Assembly (NCBI RefSeq): GCF_000499845.2
Contig: NC_023758.2
Location: 4,132,311 to 4,196,310 of the forward strand
Direction of reading: 5' to 3'
From: Phaseolus vulgaris
Taxonomy: Eukaryota; Streptophyta; Magnoliopsida; Fabales; Fabaceae
Length of the DNA stretch: 64,000 nt
Position numbers and translations under genes: made by a program. Below are positions 12,792 through 25,840 of this stretch, piece by piece (position 1 is the first letter of the stretch; each line of letters begins with the position of its first letter). Under the pieces are notes generated by a model. That model was not told the origin of the DNA and made no database searches. It saw nothing but the letters and a program-made list of their open reading frames with translations.

Positions 12792-13352
12792 ATGGAGAGA
12801 CCAGAAGGAAAAGAGATTCTGACTCGAATATCTCTTCGACCCATTCAGCTCTCTGACCTGGATGATCTCTTGGTGTGGACCTCCGATGAAAAAGTGGCAA
12901 CCTTTTGCACTTGGGATCCTTACACCAGCAAAGAAGATGGCATAAACTTCATCCAAAACATAGCAACGAAGTTTGTGTGGTGCAGAGCAATATGCCTAAA
13001 CGATCGTGCTATTGGGTGTGTTTCTCTTTCCTCCAATTCAGAGCATGATAAAAGCAGGAACAGATCCGTGGAACTTGGGTATGTTCTTGGTTCCAAATAC
13101 TGGGGCAAAGGGGTTGCTACGCTGGTTGTGAAACAGGTGGTTAAGGTTGCTTTCACTGAGTTGCCATTGCCAAACATGGAGAGGGTTGAAGCTCTTGTTG
13201 ATGTGTTGAATGTTGGGTCTCAGAGAGTGCTGGAAAAGGCTGGTTTCCAGAGGGAGGGAATTCTGAGGAAGTATTCCTTCTTGAAAGGGAAAAGCAGAGA
13301 TATGGTCATGTTCAGTCTTCTCTCTACTGATTCTCACCTTCAATTTCCTTAA
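12792..13352 (+). CDS. GNAT-family N-acetyltransferase (RimJ/RimL-like)
   Basis: A 186-aa intronless protein of the Acetyltransf_3 type, which moves an acetyl group from acetyl-CoA to an amine; the substrate of this one is unknown. The start MERPEGKEILTRISLRPIQL fits the family, where a first beta strand with LRP begins the fold. An upstream ATG at 12639 would add 51 residues rich in Phe and Ser that look like untranslated sequence. Visible landmarks are the acetyl-CoA loop SKYWGKGVATLVV (residues 101-113) and the downstream NVGSQRVLEKAGFQREG (140-156), the Asn-containing helix and GF turn typical of GNATs. It is the first gene to the right of the satellite array. No targeting signal is obvious, so a cytosolic location is likely. 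Confidence 0.88.
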   Translation: MERPEGKEILTRISLRPIQLSDLDDLLVWTSDEKVATFCTWDPYTSKEDGINFIQNIATKFVWCRAICLNDRAIGCVSLSSNSEHDKSRNRSVELGYVLGSKYWGKGVATLVVKQVVKVAFTELPLPNMERVEALVDVLNVGSQRVLEKAGFQREGILRKYSFLKGKSRDMVMFSLLSTDSHLQFP

Positions 13353-14716
13353 TTGCTTTTACTCTTCAATTTTATTTCATTTCCATTGCAAAGTTTAAGA
13401 GCCAATTCTTTCTACCAAGAGCTTTTTGGCTGCTGATCACAACCTATGTTATGCATTTCCCTAATAAATACTAGTTTATACATGCTTTCAAAATTGAAAT
13501 TGAAAAAAAAAAACTATCTCAAAATATATCACAACTATTTACCTCTTGAATGATATGATATATATATATATATACATACACATACAATATGGTTAAATTC
13601 ATAATCGCACACGAATTTCAATGTAAATTTCAGTAAAAGGTTAAAAAACGATCTACATTCAGAAGTACAGACAAATTAAATAAATAAATCACAGAAAGAG
13701 GTGTCCGGAAAAAAAAGGCTATTATAAAAATATTGAGGAAAAAAAAATAAGTTAAACATTTACAAAAATTTATAAATATGGTGGTAAAAAATAATTTATT
13801 AAGATTTTTAAAGATGCAAATAGACGACAATTTAATCTTAAATACTTATTCATTTTTTTGTCTGCTCAAAATTACAAAAGCCAAAGTAACATTCTTATAT
13901 TATTTTGCAGAATAATATATAATAAAAATACAGTGTCACTATTCTCAGTTCTAAATTTAACAAATAAGTAACTTCCCTTAATGATAATTTTGTAAAACAA
14001 TAAAAAATTAAAGAAATTAAAGTTCAAATACTAAAATAAAACATTTAAATAGTTATATTTAAATCACCTCGCATAGAAATAGAAAAAGTAAAACATAAGG
14101 ATGAATTTAACAATAAAATAATGAATTCTACGCATTTAAAAACCATCAAATCATTCTCTTTCAGGAACAAAATTAAAACACTTAACTAAACCAGACTTAT
14201 TCTCTAATGAACTTATTCATAACCTAGTTACGCTCACAAAGACAAACGACCATTCATCCCAAACACGGAGTTTATACTTACAAAGACAATCAATCATCCA
14301 ACCCAAACATGCAAATCAAAAGGAGTAGGAAAAATCAGGTTTATTTGTATACCAATTCAAAAATGTTTGATCCAATGTCTGAGGAACTAGTAAATACGAA
14401 AAATACGGGTTTGACTAACAGCTGTGAAAATGCAAACTAATGCAAGATAGCCTGAGCATGGGCATGAAATCTCATCCCATTATGGATTATGGGATGGGAG
14501 GTAAAAATAATAGGCAAAGAATGCACAAATTATCAGCGGGATGAGAAAATGCACACAAAATAAGCCAAGAAATTTTAGTCTCCAATAAAACTTAAGAAAC
14601 CGAATATCCAGATCGAAAAAACAAATGCTCTTCTAAATACCAAAACAGAATTTAAGTATAAATATTAGTAAATGCAACAGGAATTCTAAACAAACAAAAA
14701 TTCATTATGAGCCAGT
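13353..14716. other. AT-rich intergenic spacer
   Basis: It holds a TA run at about 13556-13574 and homopolymer A/T tracts. The part next to 14716 should contain the RPS3a 3' untranslated region. No further gene is seen. Confidence 0.5.
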
Positions 14717-16819
<2,103 letters not shown>

Positions 16820-16888
16820 GGTTGCTCTTCCGCTGCTGCTTCAAGGTCTGGTCAGGTCTGGTCTTCTCCGCAGCCGTAAGATAAAACC

Positions 16889-16982
16889 GGAACCCTAACT
16901 TCTCTCTCAGTACCACTATCGCTAGTTACTCCATCTTATATTCCTTAAAACCCTTATTGGGCTTGGGCTTTCGTTGGGCCAA
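16889..16982 (-). promoter_or_regulatory. RPS3a promoter: telo-box and site II elements
   Basis: About 70-165 bp before the RPS3a start are AACCCTAAC (16891-16899) and three site II words: TTGGGCTTGGGC plus TTGGGCC (16957-16980). A TATAAG lies between them on the minus strand (near 16936-16941). Telo-boxes combined with TGGGCC/T site II elements are well known in plant ribosomal protein promoters, where they link expression to growth. Seen by motif only. Confidence 0.7.
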
Positions 16983-16984
16983 GT

Positions 16985-19640
16985 CCACTCAAAGACACGC
17001 TATTCCAGATTTTAATAAAAATAAAACAAATATTATTCTTATTATTCTCTTTAAAAAAATTATTATATTTATAACATAATATAGTCTATATTAATATATA
17101 ATTCAGTATAAAGGATACCTATATTTTAATTGATGACAATATATAATGAGATATATTTATTTGGTGATAATTATAATGTAATTGCTTAGTCTCCCCACTG
17201 TTTCTCTCTTATTATTACCTTTTACCTAATTTAAAATATTATTAAAAATAAAATAGAAAAATATACTTGAAACCAAAAAAATCTATATATAATTGATATT
17301 TTAGTTATTTTTTACTATAATTAAGTTGAAATTTTTAAAAATAAGTATTTGATGTTTTTTACAACAATGAAATGGTGATATTTTTGTCCTGGGTAAAAGA
17401 AATATATGACTTGACCATTCGGAACAAGTTTTGAATATGAACATTGATCAAGTTTTGAATTTATTTTAGTGATCTTTGTGATTAACATCAATCATCTTAA
17501 TTAGGTATACACCACTTTGATCAATTTTAGCAATGCTATGAGAGAAATAATTAGAGAGAAAAATTAAATTAATTATGTGGATTAGCTAATCAAAACTGTG
17601 AGTGTGAAGCTCTGAGCCAGAATTGGGCCAGGCCTTTATGGCCCACGAGCATGAAAAGTGTGGGTTATTTTTTTCTGCACCTCCTTAGTTTCTCTCTTAT
17701 CCCATAGTTCAGACGAAGAAATTATTTTATATTTAAAAATTATATCTTAAAATCTATATTTTGAAAATGCTTTTTTTTATCTACACCTTTCAGATTGAAA
17801 AAATTGAAAGGTATTTTTAAATTCATAAATACCTTTTATATTCTTGATTATAAAAATGATAAGGTTTATTGGATCCGAAAATAACTTATGGATTTTATAA
17901 TTCATAAATACCTTTTTTGATTTTATAATTTCAGAATATCTGAAATTTGTGATGAAACTCAAAGAAGAATCTTTTAAGTGATTTAAAATTCTATTGATGT
18001 GAAACTTGTGAAACTCTGAAGTGTGAAAATATTAATATTCAGTTTTTGGGACATACTGTAATCATAAAAACAATGATACTAACTCAAAATCTTCCCAAAT
18101 GAACACTTAAATAAGCATGTAGAGGTTCACTATTTTAGTTTTAATGCTTAAATAATTTTATTTATTTATTTATTTATTTATTTATTAATAGAGTTCAACA
18201 CTTCATTACAATTTCTTCCCTGCTAATCATTTAAACTAAGACCAGAGAAATAATGAGTCGTGCAATGTTTTTTTCTCACCACATCTTTGTGATACATGTA
18301 TGCACAATTATATCAATTTCTGAAGATATTTCATTTGTGGACCATAATTGAGCTTTTGCTGTCATTATCATATACTTAGAGGTCATGGAAACTAAAAAGT
18401 GGGAAAAATTAAAATAAATAAATAAAAACAAAATTTGTTTGAATTAAATAAAATTAAATAAAAGTTTGTAAAAATATTAAATTAATTTGAAACGATATAA
18501 AAAAAATATGGTAATAGATTTTTGAATAAAAAAATAAAATATGTCCTTATGTTAAAGACACAATTACATTACAGTGAATATCTAATAAAAATGTTTTTTT
18601 AGACATTCATAATTAATTTTGTTTGTGCATAATAATTATGTAGACAAACACCGAATACGTGGGATTTAGAAAAGTATATAATCATAATCATAATTCATTA
18701 TATAGCTTTATTTTAGCTAAACCAAATAAACTTTCAAATAACATTTTAAAAAAGAAGCAAAACTATATGACGTACCAAAATCTTTTCATTATTACTTCTT
18801 CAAATCAATAGGAAAAGATTGATTTGATGAATTTTACACTATAAAAAAATATTAAATAAAATATTTTAAAAATAAAAAATAATTAGTTAATATATTAATT
18901 AAATTAGATACAATTTAATAAATTAAAAAATTATTAATATATAAAGTAGTTTATATTATTAATAAAAAATTATAAAGTATTTTTTATTTTCCATTACTAC
19001 TATTTTAAATTCTAAAATACTTTAATATAATCATTACTATTATTTTTTTTTTAATTTAAATATATTTTTTCAAAATTATTTATAACAATAACCATCATAT
19101 TTTAATTTCAAATGTTTTTTTAGATTTTATCGTTAATATAGTTATTAGTTTAACTGTAACCTTTTACTCGTGAAAGTAATTTTTGTTTCTTTTTAGTTAA
19201 AACCAGTTATTTTTACACACACGTGTCTTTATCACAACCCACCAAACCAGTTTCTGTTGTACCCTCACTCACTCTTCTCCTATATGGGCCATTTTTTGAG
19301 GTTTTCTTCATCCCACACTCTGAAGTTTCCACCATTACTGCTGAAAACACTTCTTTATCATTCAGATTTACCATTCTTCCTTCTTCTCTCTTTCTTCTTA
19401 CTATTACTCTGAATTTGTGATGTGTTTGGGAAATAATGGCCCTCCCAGATACAAACGCAAAAGAAATTGAAAGGTAGCGAAAAGAAGGAGCAAAAATCCA
19501 AACAACCCTCCTTTGTTTCTGATGTGTGATGCATGTACCTCTGGTCCCTTGATCATGACCACTGAGACCCTCTTTGCATGTCGTTTCTGAATACCCTTTT
19601 GATTCTATTGCCATTCTAATTCAGTTCTTTCTTTATTTTT
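16985..19640. other. AT-rich intergenic region with a TTTA microsatellite
   Basis: Contains a (TTTA)n run at about 18157-18186. At 17661 there is a sequence matching the left end of the MITE family described elsewhere (GGGTTATTTTTTTCTGCACC) without a clear partner end. The last few hundred bases may be promoter of the FCS-like zinc finger gene. No coding region is recognised. Confidence 0.5.
18157..18186. repeat. (TTTA)n microsatellite
   Basis: An uninterrupted run of about seven TTTA units in intergenic DNA. Confidence 0.9.
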
Positions 19641-20020
19641 CCCCCAATTTTCTCACTGCTTTAGGAATGAATGTCACCCTGGTAGTATAATCTTTAAACA
19701 AGAGAGAGAAAGGGGTTTCATGGAAATTTGTTCCCAGTTTCTGGGTTCTCACTCTGCATATGAAGTGAATTTTTTTTTACTGCAGTTTTGGACATGTGTT
19801 GCAGAACCTAGAGCCTAGTAGTTTGTTGTTGTGGTTAATGTAGTCTTACATGGAAACATTTTTTAAAGACAAAACTGTTTGACTGAACATCGAATTCCAA
19901 AACAGATAATATCACAGATGCGGTGATTGACCCTAATATGCTATCCTTTGAACTTGAGATTGGAATAGAAGTACAATACAAGTCTCCAACACTTCAGACA
20001 AGCATAAAATTGGTTTTTTG

Positions 20021-21761
20021 ATGACGTTTAGTAGTTCATCATCGTCTATACCAGAAAAATACAAGAAACTGGTATCATCTTTCTTCAGTTCTCCCAAGTT
20101 ATTCGCGAATTTCACATCCAAAGTGTTGTGTGAAACTGAGACTGTGATGAGTCCAACCTCAATACTCAAAAACCCTTTTAGATCAGAAACGAACAGCCCC
20201 AGAACCCCAGTTGGAGAACACAAGCGTTATTGGGAGAAATTGGATTCAAAGGGTCTTGTTGATGCTCTTGTTGATGACACCAAGCCTGAAGAAATATCAT
20301 CAAAGTCACAAAGCAGACTTGTTCTCTTTGGATCCCAGCTCAAGATTCAGAATCCTCCACTGCCTCATTCAACAACAGTTTCTCCTTCTCAATCGCTTGA
20401 ATCTGTGTTTGGTTCTGCCAATTCAGCTCTTAAACCCTCCAAATCCTCAAGAGTTTTCATGGGGTCTCTCTCTGCCAGTGAGATGGAGATTTCAGAGGAT
20501 TACACTCGAGTGATTTCCCACGGGCCTAACCCAAGAACTACCCACATATTTGATAACTGCATCGTTGAGAGTGGCTGTTTTGATTTTGGATGCTCTTCTT
20601 CTCCCATGGAAAGTGTGTTTCTTCCTCCTCACACCAGTTATTCAACTGAGAGCTTCATGAGCTTCTGTTTTTGCTGCAACAAAAATCTTGGGCAGGACAT
20701 GGACATCTACATTTACAGGTAATTGTTTTTTGTTTTTCTGTGTCCATCCCCATGAACACCATTGTATTAATTTATAGAATTTTGACAACCTTTTTAAACC
20801 TTTGCTACTTGTTTTGGAAGCGCATATCTCATTAGCATGTAGGATTTGGATGTGAATTAAACTTGGTAGCATAAACACTAATGCTACATAAATAAGAACA
20901 CACGGATTTATATATTATATAATTATGATTATATGACTTGTTAATAACAGTTTTTTCTGTAACAGGTGATAACTGATTCAAAAGAATTTGTTTCTTATAT
21001 TTATAATCGTAATAAAAAATTTATACAATAAATTTGAACTTTTAAAAAAATAATGTATTTTTTCTTTTAAAATTGTGTTATAACCATGTTAGAATTCTCA
21101 AAAATCCAACAAATATTTTTGAAATTAACATTTCATCGATACGTGTCGTACGAGTGTCTGTCGGAATTTAAGTGTCTGATACGGATATATCATTTAAGAT
21201 ACGTGTCCAAGCATCATACAAATTACAGAAAATTTGACGTGTTTGTGTATGCATGCCAATTTAATCTCTGCATGAAATTCAAGGTGATGTCATAACTTGA
21301 TGGAGAATCATGGAGAGAAACCTTGGCTTTTGATCACTTGGCAGAGTTAAATTTGATATTATGGTCATAATGGATGAAAATTTATTGACATTCATCTTTG
21401 GCTGGTCCCAGTAGAATGTGAAGACATATTTGATTTAAGGAAAACACTCTGATGAAGTTTTTTATAGGTTTTTGTACTACTACTTTTGAATTAGAATTTG
21501 AGTTTGATCTAAATAAGGTGTATAATTAAACTTTATACAAAATGTGAGCATGAATGAGTGAGTTGAAATTTGAATTTGGATTACAGAATGACAAAAATAT
21601 GAGCTTATATTAATGAGTGGAATGAGCTTATGAGTGTAGTTGTGTGGTTAAAATTCAGGGGTGAGAGAGCATTTTGCAGCTGTGAATGCCGTGACCAGGG
21701 AATGCTGTTGGAAGAAGGAATGTGCAAATTGAAAGCTGGAGATGTATATGGGACATCATAG
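20021..21761 (+). CDS. FCS-like zinc finger (FLZ/DUF581) protein, two exons
   Basis: Exon 1 is 20021-20718 and exon 2 is 21659-21761, joined at GT-AG within the Arg codon of the motif, for 266 aa. The plant-specific FLZ motif is split by the intron: C216-x2-C219 in exon 1 and F238-C239-S240-x2-C243-R244 in exon 2, the expected C-x2-C-x(17-19)-F-C-S-x2-C-R pattern. FLZ proteins act as adaptors of the SnRK1 energy-sensing kinase. Before the motif is a Ser-rich disordered region with the conserved SPTSIL and NPFRSE blocks (about residues 44-57) typical of the family. The ATG at 20021 is used because an in-frame stop lies near 19948 and no earlier ATG is in frame. Introns in the 5' untranslated region cannot be excluded. 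Confidence 0.92.
20890..21240 (+). repeat. Dispersed repeat copy A (in the FLZ intron)
   Basis: This stretch of the FLZ intron matches 26450-26810 in the same orientation. Shared blocks in the same order include TTTATAATC.TAATAAAAA, AAAATTGTGTTATAA, CAACAAATATTTTTGAA and CGTGTC.TACGAGTGTCT followed by a TATATCAT/TCTATCATTT block. A weaker related stretch is at 34840-34985. The family was not identified; no terminal repeats are seen. Confidence 0.7.
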
Positions 21762-24700
21762 TAAAGTGTGGATTCTGTAATATATAAAATAAAATATCTA
21801 ATTTAATATCTATCATTCATGTCAAATATATGAGTCTCCATATCATTGAAAAGATCAATAATATTTTGTTGAAATAGAGTAATTTTGAGATTATATCTTT
21901 CATATAATTATAAACTATATCTTTCAATATAATTATAAACTGTTATCTTCATAATTGTAAATTAGTGTTTTTCAATCTAATTGTAAACTAGTGTTTTCAA
22001 TGTATAATTGTGAAACTACAAATTTTCATTATACATGTCCTATTTAGTCTAGTATTTGTCTTTGGGATTTTTAAGTGGATTCTATTTATATACAACACTG
22101 GTCTTTATCCCTTTCATCTTTTTTTTTTGAAAGGATTGTCCTTTTCAAAACACCTCATAAATATCATTTTCTCTGATCTACCACTTTTTACAAACCCCAC
22201 CATTAACTTACATCTTTACATTTCATCTTTACTACATAATAATATTTCAAATGTTTCGTAATTTTTAATTTTGTACCTTTTATGGTAGTATTAAAAAGTA
22301 TATTACTTTAGACTTTACATCAAAATAATTGACGATGAGTTACTTGAAAGTATTTTTAAATTTAAATATAATATTTAAAATTATAGAACACATGTAATTT
22401 AAGCAATAATGAGTTCAAACTCAAATTCATGCGCCTCGGGGAAATGGGCCTGATCAAATGAGGCCGATCCACTTGTTTACGGGCTCATTTTAACAAGATA
22501 AAAATATGGGTGTTTCATTCTGCATTTTTACATTTTTCTTTTTGCACCTCTATATTAAAAATTCCAAAAATAGCCTTGTTATTTTTATTTGAAAAGGCAC
22601 TATTGATGACTTTTATGACTGTCCTTATTTTTTCTGGTTGACTGTTAGTGCTGGTAGAGGGTAATTTAAGTTGCACAAAACAAAGTTGGAGGTGTGATTG
22701 TTGTTTTGAAACGTTGATTTGAATTTTGGAGGTAAAAACTGAGTTTTATTAAAGAAGGTTGGGTGATTATGAGGTTTAGAGGTTCTTGAAAATTGGGTTT
22801 CGTGGTTATATTACGGAATGATTAATTTGTAAGTAAAGTTTTTGTATTTTAGATGAGGGGCGTTCTTGAAGTAATTTTTGACTTATAAATTGATGAATTT
22901 GAAATGCATTTTTTAACTTATGGATTTGTGGATTTGGAAATGATTTTTTTTACTTATGAAAATGATAGATTTAGAATGCACTTTTAGACTTATGGATCGG
23001 TGGATTCATAATAATTTTTTAACTTATTGCAGAATATCTTGTCTATAACCCTACAAATTGTATTGCATAATATCAAATCTGTCAAAACATGGAACACCAA
23101 AGTAATAAAAAAATACTTATATTCTTCTCTTAACATAGAACAACCACATATACCATCTAACCACCACCAGGTTATCGAAAAACGAATCACCTCCAAGAAA
23201 TCACCAAAAATACCATTGAATCGCGATTTCTTGTACCCTGTTTGTTTGTGCACGACGATGACAAAAAAAATATAAAAATACAAAAAGAAACACTCTCCAA
23301 TTTTATTTTTTATTTTTTCTAATTTGATGTCATTTTTTTAAAACTATAGTAAAAACTAGGAGTATAAGTGGCTCCAGATGGATAACCATTAATGTAATTT
23401 TTCTAACTTAATTGAATAATTTTAAAAAAATTATTATTTATTAAGTTAAAAATACTTATAAAATAAACATTTTCAATTTTTTTTATATTTTAATAACTAT
23501 AAGATAATAACAATTTTTACAACACATACACTGATACCATTCATCTGGTAAAATCTAAAATTATTAAACAAATAATATTTCTATCTTATATTTATTACAT
23601 AAATGAGTTAGGTTAAGTTCATCAAATATAAAATTCATCAGAGAAAGAGAGAGTGAGAATGTTAATGATATCAAAGAAAGTTATTAAAGGAACAACAATG
23701 ATTATTGATTTGAAGTTTAGTTGTAATGAGTTCTCTCTATTTGAAAACTTAAACATTAATAGCCATCAAATTGTAATTATTAACTATAAGATAATGATGG
23801 AATGGATTTTTTATTATCATGCATTTTATTTTTACCTTATTTTTTCCAATCATTTCTCTTTTATATTTATCTTTATCTTTATCTTTCTTTCTTCCACTGA
23901 TGTATCCCAAAATGGGATGTGCAATTATAATTGTATGACATACCATCAATAGGCAATTGTAAGGTTCCAGAAATTCCATGGTGTTTCCAATTATTCAACT
24001 TTTGATGGGACATGGAGAATGAAAAAAAAACCCTAATATTTTTAATAATCAATTTTTTAATATTTTATTTAACCATTTTTTAAAAAATTGAAAATAATAT
24101 TAATTACTTTCTTATTATTTATACTTTGATTCTTCCCCTAATATTGTATTAATTTGTATATATTTACTATAATACAAAAAATAAAAATGATAAGATAGAA
24201 AATTTATAAATATTTTATTAAAGTAAAAATATTTATGGTATTTTTTAAATCTTAATAAAAAAATTGAACGAAGTATTGTTTACAGTGTACAAATAATATA
24301 TTGGTTTCGAAATCCTATTGTGATAATGATGCTATAATTGATAATTTTTTAAAATATTATGAAATTGATAAAATACAATTGAATCAACGAATTTTTTTAT
24401 AAGAAAAAAACACTTTAATTTTTCCTTTTATAATAAATAGTTGGTCGTGATGAGGGATTCTTAATTATTTATTTTATTAAATTGAAATTATTATAAAATT
24501 TAAGGAGCAAATTTTAATTTAAAAACCTCGTTTCAAAATATATACAATTCTTAAAATATAAAAATACAAAAAAATTAAAGTCACAACTTCAAATAAAACT
24601 TCATAAGAAAGCAAGTCTTTTAAGATGTAGTCAGGTTTTTGAGATAATAAATTGTCTTAAACTTTATTTGTTAAATTAAAGTCTGTTCACCTAACTTAAA

Positions 24701-25108
24701 AATTTAAATAAATTATGATAAATGTTTAAAATAAAGTAGTTTTTATTTATTGAATATAGATAAAATAAGAATGTATAGAAGCAATAAGGTATGTATAAAT
24801 TTAGGATAGGTAGCAGTGGTGTCCCTTTTTGTGTTCAAGAAAAGAAGTGAGATATAATATGAATACTGAATGTTAGTTAAAATAGTTATTTTTGGTAAGA
24901 CTGAGTAGGTGTTTGTTAGGGCAGTGGCAATGATTTATAATATTTGAGAGCCTAAAGTAATTCATATTAAAAGGTGAAAAGTAGATAAGAAGAGGTTGGT
25001 TGGAAGTCTGGTATTAAAAGAATGAAAAAAATGTTAATGGTGAGATTCAAGATGTTTCGAGTGATAACGGTGATCCAATAAGTTTAAGAAATAATTGTTA
25101 AGGTAAAT
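21762..25108. other. AT-rich intergenic region
   Basis: No gene is recognised. At 22508 lies GGGTGTTTCATTCTGCATTT followed by TTCTTTTTGCACCTCTA, which copies the doubled end of the MITE at 60917, so this is probably a partial member. At 23874-23895 there is a short CTTTAT repeat. Open frames here are short and AT-driven. Confidence 0.5.
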
Positions 25109-25118
25109 TCGAAATGAC

Positions 25119-25707
25119 TCTGATATCATATTAAGAAATGAACTTTAAGCTTAACTCATTTATAATTTTTTTTTTATCAGTAATAAAAAAAATAAAAATA
25201 AATAGAGACCACTTCAGGGGTGGTCCAACCCTTATACAGAAATACTTGACATCAATCTCCTATTAGAACACCTACCAAATTAGCAAAGGGATAACCATAC
25301 CAACACTAACCAATTAATGAATCAACCTCATACAAGCCAGAGGATTTAAAACCCAACTAGAATAAGGGAAATAACGAGACTTTGCATAAATCCAAGACCA
25401 TACATTTACTTGCACCGAAGTGAACACTTCAGACACATCTGCCACACCTCTATTGAAGATGACCGAGTTCCTATGTTTCCAGATTTCGCTCACAATGCCA
25501 ATCCAAATTGTACCCCAAACTTCGTTAACCGAAACAGAAGCCTGACTCATCCTAAATTGTGAAAAATTTGACTTAGGTTCCTTGTGAATTACAGACGACA
25601 CACCAACTCACTCATAAAACTAATTTATAAGGTGAGATTTGCAGTTACTTAGATACCATTAAATGTATAATATATAGTCTATGTAAGATCTTCAACAATA
25701 TCAAAAT
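25119..25707 (-). mobile_element. TRIM retrotransposon LTR with primer-binding site, split by a LINE
   Basis: The minus strand reads an LTR starting near 25707 (TGTTGAAGATC) and ending at the primer-binding site TGATATCAGAG (25129-25119; canonical TGGTATCAGAG pairs with initiator tRNA-Met). Its arms, such as AAATCTCACCTTATAAATTA and GAACTTTAAGC-type words, match the intact TRIM at 58744-59051. The LTR is interrupted by a LINE fragment at 25166-25604. A second diverged LTR in plus orientation follows at about 25735-25830 (GATGCAAACC, GATTTTGTAAGGTTGAATTA). Confidence 0.7.
25166..25604 (-). mobile_element. 5'-truncated LINE fragment
   Basis: On the minus strand the fragment begins near 25604 and encodes VWGTIWIGIVSEIWKHRNSV and NVWSWI, which resembles the C-terminal end of plant LINE reverse-transcriptase proteins. 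It ends in GGTTGGACCACCCCTGAAGT followed by A/T-rich tail sequence, a typical plant LINE 3' end. It is flanked by AACTCATTTATAA (25153-25165) and AACTCACTCATAA (25605-25617), a 13-bp target duplication with two differences. Severe 5' truncation is usual for LINE insertions, so it is not active. Confidence 0.82.
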
Positions 25708-25840
25708 CATTTAGAGTATAAAAACACTTGATAATATATAAATAGATGCAAACCAACTTTATTCCTTATGAATCGATTTTGTAAGGTTGAATTAAGTTTA
25801 AAATTTACTTTTTAACATGTTATAGCATATCAATTGAAAT

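Noticed and set aside
17769..17790. Partner end for the MITE-like end at 17661
   Set aside because: TTTTATCTACACCTTTC is in the same orientation, not inverted, so no complete element is called.
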